Notes: a model not told the origin generated them from the sequence alone. A DNA stretch of 55,589 nucleotides from Bacillus marinisedimentorum (GCF_001644195.2 NZ_LWBL02000067.1:1-55589); one strand, 5' to 3'. Positions 45,685-55,387 are shown, numbered from the stretch's first letter. A program made the numbers and translations.

Positions 45685-46653
45685 ATGGCTTATACTGTTG
45701 AAAAATACAACCCGGCTATTCAAAAAGTAGTTAATAATATTGAAAAAGTAATGATCGGAAAGCGCGAAGCTGCCGTTCTCAGTTTGACCGCCCTTCTTGC
45801 CCGGGGGCATGTGCTGCTTGAAGACGTACCGGGAGTCGGTAAAACGATGCTCGTGCGCGCGCTTGCAAAATCGGTAAGCGCAGATTTCAAACGGATTCAG
45901 TTCACGCCGGACCTGCTTCCATCAGATTTGACCGGTGTATCCATTTATAATCAGGCTGAAATGAAATTCGAATTCCGTCCGGGCCCGCTGATGGGCAATA
46001 TCGTCCTTGCCGATGAAATCAACCGGACGTCACCTAAGACACAGGCGGCTTTGCTCGAAGGAATGGAAGAAGGAAGTGTCACGGTCGACGGGGATACAAA
46101 AATTTTGCCGAAGCCGTTTTTCGTCATGGCGACGCAAAACCCGATTGACTACGAAGGCACTTATCCGCTTCCGGAAGCCCAGCTCGACCGTTTTTTACTG
46201 AAGATGAAGATGGGCTATCCGACTGCAAGTGAAGAGCTTGAAGTGTTGAATCGTGTGCAGGGGGACCATCCGATTGAAATGATTCAGCCGGTTATAACGA
46301 AGGACGAGCTGCTTACTCTGCAGGAAGAAGTGACAAGTATTTTTGTCGATGACACGATCAAGCGGTATATCGTTGACCTTGTTAATCGGACAAGATCGAA
46401 TAACCTGATCCAGCTCGGCGCAAGTCCGCGCGGCTCGCTGTCGCTGATGAAGGCAGCCCAGGCGTTTTCCCTCATCCACGGGCGTGACTATGTCTTGCCG
46501 GATGATGTGAAATTCCTGGCGCCGTTCACGCTGGCCCACCGTGTGTTATTGAAGGCGGAAGCGAAGTTCGACGGGCGTTTCCCCGAAGACGTCATCCGCG
46601 AAATTGTCGAACGGACGAATGTGCCGATTGTCAGGGAAATGAAAAAGTCATGA
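45685..46653 (+). CDS. yeaC: MoxR-family AAA+ ATPase (YeaC-like)
   Basis: A chaperone-like AAA+ ATPase of 322 residues. Walker A GVGKTMLVRALA, Walker B VLADEINRTSPKTQAALLEG, sensor 1 FFVMATQNPIDYEGTYPLPE and the C-terminal lid (SPRGSLSLMKAAQA) are complete. MoxR proteins usually work with DUF58/VWA-like partners to mature or insert metals or membrane complexes; here the DUF58 gene overlaps by four bases. The ATG at 45685 follows GGGGAGGGAG. Order matches yeaC-yeaD-yebA in B. subtilis as I recall. Confidence 0.93.
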   Translation: MAYTVEKYNPAIQKVVNNIEKVMIGKREAAVLSLTALLARGHVLLEDVPGVGKTMLVRALAKSVSADFKRIQFTPDLLPSDLTGVSIYNQAEMKFEFRPGPLMGNIVLADEINRTSPKTQAALLEGMEEGSVTVDGDTKILPKPFFVMATQNPIDYEGTYPLPEAQLDRFLLKMKMGYPTASEELEVLNRVQGDHPIEMIQPVITKDELLTLQEEVTSIFVDDTIKRYIVDLVNRTRSNNLIQLGASPRGSLSLMKAAQAFSLIHGRDYVLPDDVKFLAPFTLAHRVLLKAEAKFDGRFPEDVIREIVERTNVPIVREMKKS

Positions 46654-47867
46654 GACAGGCCAAGCACTATGCAAACTTCTCAGTCAAGTTCTTCCTGCTG
46701 CTTATTATTGTGGCGGCGGTGTTTGCATATGCCATGTTTCAAGGCGGCTTCGTCAGCTGGTTCTTGTTTTACAGTTTTCTTCCTTTTGCCCTTTATTCGG
46801 TTTTATTCGGCTTTTATCGGCTGACGGCTTTTCAAGTGAAACGGGAACTGAAACAAAAGCGTTACACGGCAGGTGAGAAAATGACCGTAACGATCCGCAT
46901 CAACCGGATTTTGCCGTTTCCGCTCGTTTACTTATACGTTGAAGATTTGCTGCCGCCTGAATTGAAAAAGCAGGAAAGCAGCGGTAAAAAAGTGGTGTTT
47001 CCCTGGTTCAAGCGCAGCATCACCGTTGAATATGCGATTGATCCGCTCCAGCGGGGCCGCCATGAATTTTCGGCGATCCGCATGAAGACGGGAGACATGC
47101 TCGGTCTGGTGGAAAAAGAGTTGTCTGTCCCGATTGAAGACGATATCCTTGTCTTTCCGCAGTATCGGGAAATCCATTACCGTCAGATCGAAAACAAATA
47201 TGCACACGGAAGCGTAGCCTCAACCGTTCAAAAAATGCGTGACACGACAATGGCCGCAGGTGTCCGTGAATATGTGCCCGGTGACAAGTTTTCGTGGATT
47301 GACTGGAAAGCGACGGCCCGTAAAAATTCGATCATGACGAAGGAATTCGAACAGGTGCAGACAAATGATGTGACCATCATGCTCGATCGCACCGCCGGCG
47401 GCAGTCCGATCATGTTCGAAAAGAGCGTCGTTTTTGCCGCATCCGCCGCACGCGCTGTCATTCGGCAGGGCGGCAGGCTCGGCTTCCTGTCGATCGGGAG
47501 CGAGCGGACCGTCATGCCGTTCAATTATGGGAAAGGACAGGAGGAGAAAATTTTTTATCACCTTGCTTCTGTCAGAGCTGACAGCCGCATTCCATTTTCC
47601 GACCTCATTGAACAGGAAATCGGGAAATGGCCGATCGGCAGCACAATCATGCTTGTCACCCATCAACTCCCGGCAGATCTTGTCCGGACGCTCGAAAACC
47701 TTTCTTACCGGAATCACGCCCTTTACCTGTTTTTGATGACAGGACGGCGGGAGCTCGGCCCTGAAGAAACGAAACGGATAAACCGTCTCCGTGTCCAGCA
47801 TATCATCGTAAAAGTCGTCGGCTCGGACAATTTCAAAAAGGTTTTCGACGAGGTGAGGCAGCCATGA
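46650..47867 (+). CDS. yeaD: DUF58 membrane protein (YeaD-like)
   Basis: 405 residues: two N-terminal membrane helices (about 15-35 and 38-58), then a beta-rich region and the DUF58 domain with its diagnostic REYVPGDKFSWIDWKATARK motif (about 205-225). The C-terminal part resembles a VWA fold (VTIMLDRTAGG) that could bind the MoxR ATPase. Both ends overlap neighbouring genes by four bases (ATGA), so three genes form one translationally coupled operon. Its function in the cell envelope is not known in detail. Confidence 0.9.
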   Translation: MRQAKHYANFSVKFFLLLIIVAAVFAYAMFQGGFVSWFLFYSFLPFALYSVLFGFYRLTAFQVKRELKQKRYTAGEKMTVTIRINRILPFPLVYLYVEDLLPPELKKQESSGKKVVFPWFKRSITVEYAIDPLQRGRHEFSAIRMKTGDMLGLVEKELSVPIEDDILVFPQYREIHYRQIENKYAHGSVASTVQKMRDTTMAAGVREYVPGDKFSWIDWKATARKNSIMTKEFEQVQTNDVTIMLDRTAGGSPIMFEKSVVFAASAARAVIRQGGRLGFLSIGSERTVMPFNYGKGQEEKIFYHLASVRADSRIPFSDLIEQEIGKWPIGSTIMLVTHQLPADLVRTLENLSYRNHALYLFLMTGRRELGPEETKRINRLRVQHIIVKVVGSDNFKKVFDEVRQP

Positions 47868-50038
47868 ACTTATACAATCCGCGCTATTTGAACTGGTTGA
47901 ACGCTGTATTATACGGACTCGGTTTTTTGCTGTTCCTGGAGTGGCTCCGTCCGCTTGAAACAGTGACGGATACCGGCGATTTGACGGTGTTTGTCATGTT
48001 TGCGGCCTTCAGTTTTTTTGTTTCATTTTTGCATGTGAATATGCTGGTTTCCCTGCTGCTGAAAGGTACAGTCATGTTTTATCTGTTGAACAGCCTGTTT
48101 TTGGAGGAAGCCTTTCTCAGGTTCACATGGATTCCGATTGTGATCAATGATTTCATTTATAATATCGGACTCATTTCTGAAGCGCACTGGTGGGAGATGA
48201 CGAATCTGTTCCGGAGCCTTCTTTTCTTCGTTTTACTCTGGCTGATGGGATACCTGATGTTCTACTGGGTCGTCCAGGTGAAACGGATATTCATTTTCAT
48301 TCTGTTCACGATCATTTATTTGACCGTGCTTGATACGTTCACCGAATATGATGCGACATTTGCCATTGTGAGAACGGTCATTTTCAGCTTTTTGCTGATG
48401 GGAATCCTTTATTTCAACCGCATAAAAGAAAAAGAAGGATTCGCGATGCCGATCGGCCAGGTCCTTATGTTCTGGATGGTTCCGCTGGTTTCAGTCATTC
48501 TGCTGGCGGTGCTTGGCGGGTTCACCGCACCGAAAGCGGCGCCGCAATGGTCTGATCCTGTTCCGTTCCTGAAGTCGGCGACGAACCAGGGGGGCGGCGG
48601 ATCCGGGTCTTATACGGGCATAAGCAAAGTCGGTTACGGTGCAGATGACAGCCAGCTTGGCGGTCCGTTCTTCGGCGATGAGACGCCTGTTTTTTCGGCT
48701 GAAGTGGAAGATGTCCATTATTGGCGTGTTGAAACCAAAGATGTATACACAGGGAAAGGCTGGGAAGTGTCACAGGAAGCGGAGGGCGTACCGGTCAATC
48801 CATCCCAAATCGAACTCAACACCGTGGCAGAAGGTGTGAATACGGAAGAGCTTGAGACGACGATCACGATGGCTGATAACGCAAAATATCCGCACCTTAT
48901 TTATCCTGTTGATTTAAAAGGTGTGCAGCTTCCTGATGGAACATCTCTCTTGAAAAATCCGATAACTGAAAAATTCACGACGCTGCGAAACGGGGAGAAT
49001 ACGATTCTCCGTTCCTACTCGATGACATATGACTTCCCGGAATTCCCGATTGAAAAGCTGATGGAACCGGAACAAAATGTCAGCCCGGACATCCGAGAGG
49101 CCTATACTCAGCTTCCGGAAGAACTTCCCGGCAGAGTAAGGGAACTCGCGGAGGAAATTACGGCCGGCAAAGAATCCAGTTATGAAAAGGCCAAAGCGAT
49201 TGAGGAGTATTTCACGGATGAAGGTTATATTTATGAAACGCTCGATGTCGCGGTTCCGGATGAGAACGAAGACTACGTCGATCAATTCCTGTTTGAAACG
49301 AAAAAGGGATACTGCGATAACTTTTCCACTTCGATGGTTGTGCTGCTCAGGGCTGTAGATATTCCGACACGGTGGGTGAAAGGATATACGCAGGGTGAAT
49401 ATATTGAAACCCCGGAATCCGGTGTAAGAATATATGAAATCCGCAACGCCAATGCCCATTCATGGGTGGAAGCATATTTCCCGGAAGTCGGCTGGGTGCC
49501 GTTTGAACCGACAAGAGGCTTCCGGAATCCGTTTGACTTTCAAGCGATGCCGAATGAGACCGAAACCGAAACGGAACTCCCTGAAGAACAGCCGGAGGAG
49601 GTCGAGCCGGACGAGGCGCTTGAACAGGACACCGATAACGGCGGGGGCGGATCGGTCAATTTTGATTTCGTCTGGAAGGCAGCGGCCATCGCAGCCGGCA
49701 TTCTGGCGGCTGTTGCATTTATCCTTTATAAAACAAGGGATAAATGGGGAACTGCCCTTCTGCTGTACCGTTTCCGAAGACGTGAGGATGAACGGGCTTA
49801 TTTTGAAGCATACCAGAAATTGCTGAAAAGGCTTGAACGCAAAAAAGGCCTTCGGTTCAGGGAAGGTCAGACGCTGAGCGAATTTGCCCGCCATGTCGAC
49901 AAGACGCTCGGACTCCATGAAATGGAAGCGCTGACCCGTGATTACGAGCGGGTTCTGTACCGGCATGAAGATGCAAGTGCAGGCTGGAAGAAATCGTATG
50001 AATTATGGGAAAATTTAATCAGAAGACTTGCGTCTTGA
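47864..50038 (+). CDS. yebA: transglutaminase-like membrane protein (YebA/TgpA)
   Basis: A 724-residue membrane protein with six or so N-terminal helices (residues 10-230), an extracellular transglutaminase-like domain, one more helix near 605-625, and a cytoplasmic DUF4129-like tail. The catalytic Cys lies in KKGYCDNFSTSMVVLLRA, His in ANAHSWVEAYF, and the third position is Glu in WVPFEPT, where Asp is more usual but Glu is common in YebA relatives. An acidic Glu/Pro linker precedes the last helix. The stop codon overlaps the -35 box of the guanine riboswitch promoter. Confidence 0.9.
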   Translation: MNLYNPRYLNWLNAVLYGLGFLLFLEWLRPLETVTDTGDLTVFVMFAAFSFFVSFLHVNMLVSLLLKGTVMFYLLNSLFLEEAFLRFTWIPIVINDFIYNIGLISEAHWWEMTNLFRSLLFFVLLWLMGYLMFYWVVQVKRIFIFILFTIIYLTVLDTFTEYDATFAIVRTVIFSFLLMGILYFNRIKEKEGFAMPIGQVLMFWMVPLVSVILLAVLGGFTAPKAAPQWSDPVPFLKSATNQGGGGSGSYTGISKVGYGADDSQLGGPFFGDETPVFSAEVEDVHYWRVETKDVYTGKGWEVSQEAEGVPVNPSQIELNTVAEGVNTEELETTITMADNAKYPHLIYPVDLKGVQLPDGTSLLKNPITEKFTTLRNGENTILRSYSMTYDFPEFPIEKLMEPEQNVSPDIREAYTQLPEELPGRVRELAEEITAGKESSYEKAKAIEEYFTDEGYIYETLDVAVPDENEDYVDQFLFETKKGYCDNFSTSMVVLLRAVDIPTRWVKGYTQGEYIETPESGVRIYEIRNANAHSWVEAYFPEVGWVPFEPTRGFRNPFDFQAMPNETETETELPEEQPEEVEPDEALEQDTDNGGGGSVNFDFVWKAAAIAAGILAAVAFILYKTRDKWGTALLLYRFRRREDERAYFEAYQKLLKRLERKKGLRFREGQTLSEFARHVDKTLGLHEMEALTRDYERVLYRHEDASAGWKKSYELWENLIRRLAS

Positions 50039-50063
50039 CCGCCCTTAAGCGGATTGATAGAAT
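50035..50063 (+). promoter_or_regulatory. promoter of the guaA riboswitch transcript
   Basis: TTGACC (50035-50040) and TAGAAT (50058-50063), 17-bp spacer. The -35 overlaps the yebA stop codon. Confidence 0.75.
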
Positions 50064-50090
50064 TATCATCAAATTAATAGAATGACTAAT

Positions 50091-50238
50091 CCTTCGTATA
50101 TCCTCGATAATATGGTTCGAGAGTCTCTACCGGGTCACCGTAAATGGCCTGGCTATGAAGGCAGATGATAAAGTCCGTCCGTAGGGGTGTTACGGCCGGC
50201 TGCCGCCCCTGTGCAGCAGTTCGGCCGTTTTTTCGGGA
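50091..50238 (+). promoter_or_regulatory. guanine-type purine riboswitch upstream of guaA
   Basis: The aptamer (50091-50161) has P1 (CTTC.../...GAAG), P2 CTCGA/TCGAG, the conserved TCTACC core, and P3 CCGGGTC/GGCCTGG. The specificity base is C (GGCTATG), which selects guanine/hypoxanthine over adenine. A terminator (CGGCCG/CGGCCG with GCTGC/GCAGC, about 50192-50233, then TTTTTT) follows as expression platform. Guanine binding should favour termination. Confidence 0.92.
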
Positions 50239-50239
50239 T

Positions 50240-50280
50240 AGAATCTGCCTTCTTGTTCAAGAGGCAGGTTCTATTTTTTT
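50240..50280 (+). terminator. second terminator between riboswitch and guaA
   Basis: AGAATCTGCCT (50240-50250) pairs with AGGCAGGTTCT (50262-50272), with one G-T pair, then eight T. It lies after the riboswitch terminator and would stop read-through toward guaA. Confidence 0.75.
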
Positions 50281-50321
50281 AATTAGGTAAGGAAGGACAA
50301 GTTTTTAAGCAAGATCAATGT

Positions 50322-50406
50322 CCAGCTCCAGACGCCAGCGGCTATCGTCATACGCGGTGATTCCCTCTTATGCGTACGCCGCTAAGCGGGCGCCTTGCGC
50401 TTTTCT
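50322..50406. repeat. REP-like palindromic element, copy 2
   Basis: Starts CCAGCTCCAGACGCCAGCGG and ends GCGCCTTGCGCTTTT, matching 4999-5120 but without the extra loop. It lies between the riboswitch and guaA. Confidence 0.75.
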
Positions 50407-50514
50407 TATTATCATGGACATCGGAGTGACAGTTCGGATATGGGGCCGGCAAAGGCTTATAGTCCGCCGGCAATCCGGATACGCTAATACAAATGGAAAA
50501 AACGGGGTGGAGAA

Positions 50515-52053
50515 ATGGAAAGACCAGAAGAAATGGTGATTGTCCTCGACTTTGGGGGCCAGTACAACCAGCTGATCACAAGAAGAATCCGCGAACTGGG
50601 TGTATACAGTGAATTGCACCCTCACACGATGACTGCAGAAGAGATTAAAGAACTTAATCCGAAAGGCATCATATTTTCCGGCGGGCCAAACAGTGTGTAC
50701 GGCGAAGATTCATTGAGCTGCGACGAACGCATCTTTGACCTTGGCATCCCTGTTCTTGGGATTTGTTACGGCATGCAGCTGATGACGCATCACTTTGGCG
50801 GAGTAGTGGAACGGGCCAAAAGCAGGGAATACGGAAAAGCGACATTGACATTGCAGCATACGTCACCGCTTTACAAAGGATTGCCTGAACAGCAGACGGT
50901 CTGGATGAGCCACAGTGATCTCGTAATGGAAACACCGGAAGGGTTCAGAGTGGACGGAACGAACCCTTCGTGTCCGATCGCCGCAATGAGCGATGAAGAG
51001 CGCGGCCTGTACGGCGTCCAGTTCCATCCCGAAGTCGGCCATACCGAATACGGAAATGACATGCTGAAAAACTTCATTTATGAAGTGTGCGGATGTGCAG
51101 GCGAGTGGACGATGGAAAACGTCATCGAGATGGAAACCGAGAAAATCCGCGAACTTGTCGGCGACCGCAAAGTCCTTTGCGCGCTGAGCGGCGGGGTCGA
51201 TTCATCCGTTGCCGCTGTGCTGATCCACCAGGCGATCGGCGACCAGCTGACCTGTATCTTTGTTGACCACGGCCTGCTGAGAAAAGGCGAAGCTGATAGT
51301 GTCATGAATACGTTCAGCGAAGGGTTCAACATGAATGTCATCAAAATCGATGCGAAAGACCGGTTCATGACGAAATTGGCCGGCGTTTCCGATCCGGAGA
51401 AGAAGCGCAAAATTATCGGCAACGAATTTATTTACGTGTTTGATGACAAGGCTGCCGAACTGAAGGATATCGATTTTCTTGCGCAAGGCACCCTTTATAC
51501 CGATATCATTGAAAGCGGCACGGCGACTGCGCAGACAATCAAATCCCACCATAATGTCGGCGGCCTGCCGGAGGATATGAATTTCACGCTGATTGAACCG
51601 CTGAATACGCTTTTCAAAGATGAAGTCCGCAGACTCGGTTCAGAACTGGGCATCCCGGATGAAATCGTCTGGCGCCAGCCGTTCCCGGGCCCTGGTCTTG
51701 CCATCCGCGTTCTTGGCGAAGTGACGGAAGAAAAGCTTGAAATTGTCCGGGAATCTGATGCTATTCTGAGAGATGAAATCAAAAAGGCCGGCCTTGACCG
51801 TGAAATCTGGCAATACTTCACCGTCCTTCCGAACATCCGCAGCGTCGGAGTCATGGGGGATGCGCGTACGTATGATTACACAGTCGGCATCCGTGCCGTC
51901 ACTTCTGTTGACGGGATGACGTCAGACTGGGCCCGGATCCCGTGGGATGTAATGGAGAAAATTTCTACGAGGATCGTCAATGAGGTCGATCACGTAAACC
52001 GCATCGTTTATGATGTGACAAGCAAACCGCCTTCCACTATTGAATGGGAGTAA
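50515..52053 (+). CDS. guaA: GMP synthase (glutamine-hydrolysing) GuaA
   Basis: GuaA aminates XMP to GMP using glutamine and ATP. The 512 residues comprise a class I glutamine amidotransferase domain (catalytic Cys in [11 protein letters not shown], about residue 84; His/Glu in [11 protein letters not shown]), an ATP-pyrophosphatase domain with the P-loop LSGGVDSSV (about 225) and a C-terminal dimerisation domain ending [18 protein letters not shown] precedes the ATG. It lies after a guanine riboswitch and before pbuG, so both are tied to guanine supply. Confidence 0.97.
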   Translation: MERPEEMVIVLDFGGQYNQLITRRIRELGVYSELHPHTMTAEEIKELNPKGIIFSGGPNSVYGEDSLSCDERIFDLGIPVLGICYGMQLMTHHFGGVVERAKSREYGKATLTLQHTSPLYKGLPEQQTVWMSHSDLVMETPEGFRVDGTNPSCPIAAMSDEERGLYGVQFHPEVGHTEYGNDMLKNFIYEVCGCAGEWTMENVIEMETEKIRELVGDRKVLCALSGGVDSSVAAVLIHQAIGDQLTCIFVDHGLLRKGEADSVMNTFSEGFNMNVIKIDAKDRFMTKLAGVSDPEKKRKIIGNEFIYVFDDKAAELKDIDFLAQGTLYTDIIESGTATAQTIKSHHNVGGLPEDMNFTLIEPLNTLFKDEVRRLGSELGIPDEIVWRQPFPGPGLAIRVLGEVTEEKLEIVRESDAILRDEIKKAGLDREIWQYFTVLPNIRSVGVMGDARTYDYTVGIRAVTSVDGMTSDWARIPWDVMEKISTRIVNEVDHVNRIVYDVTSKPPSTIEWE

Positions 52054-52098
52054 AAACGAATAAAAATATAAATTCTCCTTTAAATGTTCGTATTTAGC

Positions 52099-52127
52099 TT
52101 GACGGACACTCGTTGAATTGCTAGAAT
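52099..52127 (+). promoter_or_regulatory. promoter of the pbuG riboswitch transcript
   Basis: TTGACG (52099-52104) and TAGAAT (52122-52127), 17-bp spacer, the same architecture as the promoter at 50035. Confidence 0.8.
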
Positions 52128-52157
52128 AAACGAGAACTTAATTATTATACTGATAAA

Positions 52158-52330
52158 CCGTCGTATATTCTTGGGGATATGGCCTGAGAGTTTCTACCCG
52201 GCTGCCGTAAATGGCTGGACTACGAGGGTATATGGAGATATTTATATTCAGGGACCCATCTATCCCTTTTTTCCATTACCTTTGTATTAGAATGCTCTCG
52301 GACATGCTGTCCGGGAGCATTTTTTCTTTC
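52158..52330 (+). promoter_or_regulatory. guanine-type purine riboswitch upstream of pbuG
   Basis: Aptamer at 52158-52228: P1 CCGTCGTA/TACGAGGG, the GATATGG loop, the core TTTCTACC, GCCGTAAATGGC and the specificity C in GGACTACG. The terminator AATGCTCTCGGACA/TGTCCGGGAGCATT (52291-52321) with TTTTTC lies before the pbuG leader end. It should shut off hypoxanthine/guanine uptake when guanine is abundant. Confidence 0.92.
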
Positions 52331-52413
52331 CTGATGCCAGGTGGAGAACCACGGACCTGCTCTTTGGCCCTGTTTCCGGGAGTGTGCGGCTAACCATTTA
52401 AGGGGGATTTAAA

Positions 52414-53736
52414 ATGAAGCAGTTTTTCAAGTTTGACGAACTCGGCACAAACTATAGAACAGAATTCGTCGCAGGGCTGACCACCTTTCTTTCAATGGCG
52501 TACATTTTATTCGTAAACCCGTCTGTCCTTTCTCTGAGCGATGTTCCGGATCTGCCGGCAGGGGTCGGGATGGATCAGGGGGCTGTCTTCACCGCTACTG
52601 CCATCGCGGCAGCGGTCGGCTCACTGATTATGGGGCTTCTGGCCAAATATCCGATTGCCCTGGCACCGGGCATGGGGCTGAACGCATTTTTTGCATACAC
52701 AGTTGTTTTGACAATGGGTGTTCCGTGGCAGACAGCACTGACAGGGGTACTCGTTTCTGGACTTATCTTCATCGTGCTGACCCTTACCGGCTTGCGTGAA
52801 AAAGTCATCAACGCCATTCCGGCAGAATTGAAGCATGCTGTCGGAGCCGGTATCGGACTGTTCATCGCCTTTATCGGTTTCCAGAACGCCGGCTTGATTG
52901 TCGCAAACGATGCAGTGCTTGTCGGGCTTGGCGATCTGACTGCCGGCAACACGCTCCTTGCCGTTTTCGGCATCTTTGTCACCATCATTCTTATGACGAT
53001 GGGCGTAAAAGGCGGAATTTTCTTCGGTATGGTGATCACTGCAATTGCAGGGATGATCGCCGGACTTATCGATGCACCTTCAAAAGTAGTCGGAGCAGTG
53101 CCCAGCTTAGCGCCTACATTTGGCGTGGCTTTCCAGAACTTCGGCGATATTTTCACGATTGAAATGCTTGTCGTCATCCTGACATTCCTGTTCGTCGATT
53201 TCTTTGATACTGCGGGCACACTTGTCGCAGTCGCAAACCAGGCGGGCCTGATCAAGGACAACAAACTGCCGCGTGCCGGAAAGGCGCTGTTTGCCGATTC
53301 AGCAGCAACGGTTGCCGGGGCGGCGCTCGGAACATCAACGACCACTTCTTATATTGAGTCGACTGCAGGTGTTGCCGCCGGCGGGCGCTCGGGGTTCACT
53401 TCAGTCGTAACAGCCGGGTTCTTCCTGCTGGCATTGCTCTTCTCGCCGCTTCTGGCCGTTGTCACGGCACCTGTTACCGCGCCGGCGCTTATCATCGTCG
53501 GGATCCTGATGGTTTCATCACTCGGCCAGATTGACTGGAACAAGTTCGAAATTGCCGTTCCGGCGTTTCTGACCATCATCGCAATGCCGCTGACATACAG
53601 CATTGCAACCGGCATCGCGGTCGGCTTTATTTTCTACCCGATCACCATGATTGCAAAAGGAAGAACAAAAGAAATTCATCCGGTTATGTATTTGCTGTTT
53701 GTGATCTTTGTTTTGTACTTCATTTTCCTTATTTAA
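52414..53736 (+). CDS. pbuG: hypoxanthine/guanine permease PbuG (NCS2 family)
   Basis: A proton symporter of the AzgA-like NCS2 branch with about 12-14 membrane helices in 440 residues. Features are the N-terminal ELGTNYRTEFVAGLTTFLSM, APGMGLNAFFAY (helix 3), the DFFDTAGTLVAVANQ motif and the STTTSYIESTAGVAAGGRSG loop. AAGGGGGAT precedes the ATG. It is controlled by the riboswitch immediately upstream and follows guaA, as in B. subtilis. A terminator follows. Confidence 0.94.
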   Translation: MKQFFKFDELGTNYRTEFVAGLTTFLSMAYILFVNPSVLSLSDVPDLPAGVGMDQGAVFTATAIAAAVGSLIMGLLAKYPIALAPGMGLNAFFAYTVVLTMGVPWQTALTGVLVSGLIFIVLTLTGLREKVINAIPAELKHAVGAGIGLFIAFIGFQNAGLIVANDAVLVGLGDLTAGNTLLAVFGIFVTIILMTMGVKGGIFFGMVITAIAGMIAGLIDAPSKVVGAVPSLAPTFGVAFQNFGDIFTIEMLVVILTFLFVDFFDTAGTLVAVANQAGLIKDNKLPRAGKALFADSAATVAGAALGTSTTTSYIESTAGVAAGGRSGFTSVVTAGFFLLALLFSPLLAVVTAPVTAPALIIVGILMVSSLGQIDWNKFEIAVPAFLTIIAMPLTYSIATGIAVGFIFYPITMIAKGRTKEIHPVMYLLFVIFVLYFIFLI

Positions 53737-53752
53737 TAGACTTGCATCACAG

Positions 53753-53797
53753 ACCCGGTTTCTTTGCGGAATATCCGCAAGGGGACCGGTTTTTTAT
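53753..53797 (+). terminator. terminator after pbuG
   Basis: ACCCGGTTTCTTTGCGG pairs with CCGCAAGGGGACCGGT, with minor mismatches, then TTTTTT. Confidence 0.85.
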
Positions 53798-53896
53798 GTG
53801 GTCGGATCTTTTATATGAAGTTTCTTTCCAGCTGAAATGCGGCATATGCTAAGATTGTAGTATATATTTACCAGTTTTCGGCCGGAGGGGGATGAC

Positions 53897-54484
53897 TTGT
53901 TGAGGAGAAAGATGAAAAGAATAGGATTTGCAGCTCTGATGATTTGTGCGATTATAGTGCTCTTGCTTGTCCGGCCAGACTTTGAAATAGGCAGATATGA
54001 CAGTTTGCCGGAAGCGATGGACAAGGCAGTTCCGTATGAAATCAACAACATTATCCATATTGGGTTGTTCGATGGTGTGACTGCTGTCATGTATACGACT
54101 GATCCAGATAAAAAACAGCTCCCTTTTGCAGAACATGAAGTGCTTGCAGCGGCTTTCTTCAAAGGTGATGAAGAAAAAGGCCGGGCAAGCATCGGCGGCC
54201 ACAGCTGGATGCATTACGAAAATGAGAACCTGACGGTATATGATGAGTATCTCAGAGACGATGATGAACAGGGAAATAGCCTCCATGAGCGTCATGTGGT
54301 GTTCGGTGAAATAAATAATCCGGATATCATAAAAGTGGAAACTTCAGTTATCGGAAAAGAAGTATTTGAAGAGGCCCGGATAATTGAACACAAGGGACAA
54401 CGCTATTATTTCGACATTGGCGGCGGAACGGTGGTCAGGGGCCTGTCTGCACACGGTGAGGTGTTAGACAGGCAGGGTGGATGA
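53897..54484 (+). CDS. unrecognised membrane-anchored protein
   Basis: I do not recognise this 195-residue protein. A single hydrophobic helix at about residues 9-24 (GFAALMICAIIVLLLV) acts as signal anchor, followed by a soluble acidic domain outside the cell with many Asp/Glu and a YYFDIGGGTVVRG strand near the end. The TTG at 53897 follows GGAGGGGGATGAC; an ATG at 53912 with a closer AGGAG is an alternative. It stands alone between two intergenic regions. A possible lineage-specific envelope protein. Confidence 0.65.
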   Translation: MLRRKMKRIGFAALMICAIIVLLLVRPDFEIGRYDSLPEAMDKAVPYEINNIIHIGLFDGVTAVMYTTDPDKKQLPFAEHEVLAAAFFKGDEEKGRASIGGHSWMHYENENLTVYDEYLRDDDEQGNSLHERHVVFGEINNPDIIKVETSVIGKEVFEEARIIEHKGQRYYFDIGGGTVVRGLSAHGEVLDRQGG

Positions 54485-54528
54485 TTCTGTTATTTTGGCG
54501 CTTGCGGCAGATGATTGCAGGGGCTTTT

Positions 54529-54800
54529 GCGCGTGACGTAAGGGGCTGCGGCGTGAAAGTGGCGGTTTGGCATGGGTTAAAGTCGCTGCGGCGTGAAAGT
54601 GGCGGTTTGGCATGGGTTAAAGCCGCTGCGGCGTGAAGGTGGGTTTGGCGTGAATTAAAGCCGCTGCGGCGTGAAAAACAGGTGTTATGGCGTGAATGCG
54701 CCGGTTCGGCGTGAAAAGGCAGGAGTTCGGCTTGAAAAAGGTGGTTGTTGGCGTGAAACTGGTTGTCTTCGGTGTGAAAACGCCGTTATACCGCGTGAAA
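54529..54800. repeat. iteron-like array of GGCGTGAAA units at about 21-bp spacing
   Basis: GGCGTGAAA or close variants start at 54550, 54569, 54590, 54609, 54630, 54647, 54668, 54689, 54708, 54729, 54750, 54771 and 54792, with an upstream partial unit near 54529-54531. Intervals are 17-21 bp, mostly 21, about two helical turns. The left part is a 40-bp tandem repeat (units at 54545, 54585, 54625, the first two nearly identical). No frame encodes a recognisable protein. This fills most of 54485-54900. Confidence 0.85.
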
Positions 54801-54904
54801 ACCGGACCTGTCATGTATTTGGCCTGTGTGAGATCCGATTAAAACAAGGATAGGAGAGATACAGTGGGGGATTTCACTGTTTATCTGATTCCATTAACTA
54901 TCGC

Positions 54905-55318
54905 GTGGCCAAGGTATGCCTTGTGAATGATCATGTCCTTTTTACATAAAGAAGCGGGCGGCCCGCACTGGTCGCTTCCTGGTTGAAGAGCCGGAGTGGC
55001 GGAGGCGTCACAAGAAACCCTGCGAAGAGAGTACAAAGAGGAACTTGGGGTGGAAGTCAACGTTGGGCGGCTGCTCTGGTCCGTTGGAAATTTCTTTGTC
55101 TGCAAGGGGAAGAATGTTCATGAAATAGAGTTTTATTATGAGGTATCGTTTAATGAAGAATACCCTTTTAAAACAAAACCATTTTGGGGGAAGGGAAAAG
55201 GCTGCTTTATCAGTGGATGCCTGTTAAAGCTCTTGGAGAAATTGTCTTATATCCTGAGTTTTTGAAAAAAGAAATAAATGATAGAGTTGGCGCTCCGAAA
55301 CACTTTGTAGTCAAATAA
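54905..55318 (+). pseudogene. Nudix hydrolase, multiply frameshifted
   Basis: Pieces of a Nudix hydrolase lie in three frames: VAKVCLVNDHVLFT then stop; GGPHWSLPG then stop; EASQETLRREYKEELGVEVN holding most of the Nudix box; and, after another shift near 55190, MPVKALGEIVLYPEFLKKEI ending at 55318. At least three lesions mean no functional product. It precedes the rrn promoters. Confidence 0.8.
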
Positions 55319-55387
55319 GGTTCTCATTATAATAGGAAAGCCTTGCGGCGGATCTTAGGAAATGCTAAATAAATTGCTAAGTAAGTA

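Noticed and set aside
52575-53345. Long minus-strand frame opposite pbuG
   Set aside because: Shadow of the GC-rich permease gene; low-complexity Pro/Ala/Thr composition.
54529-54800. CRISPR array (regularly spaced short repeats)
   Set aside because: Repeats are only about 9 bp, the intervening sequence is about 12 bp and partly repeated, and no cas gene is present.
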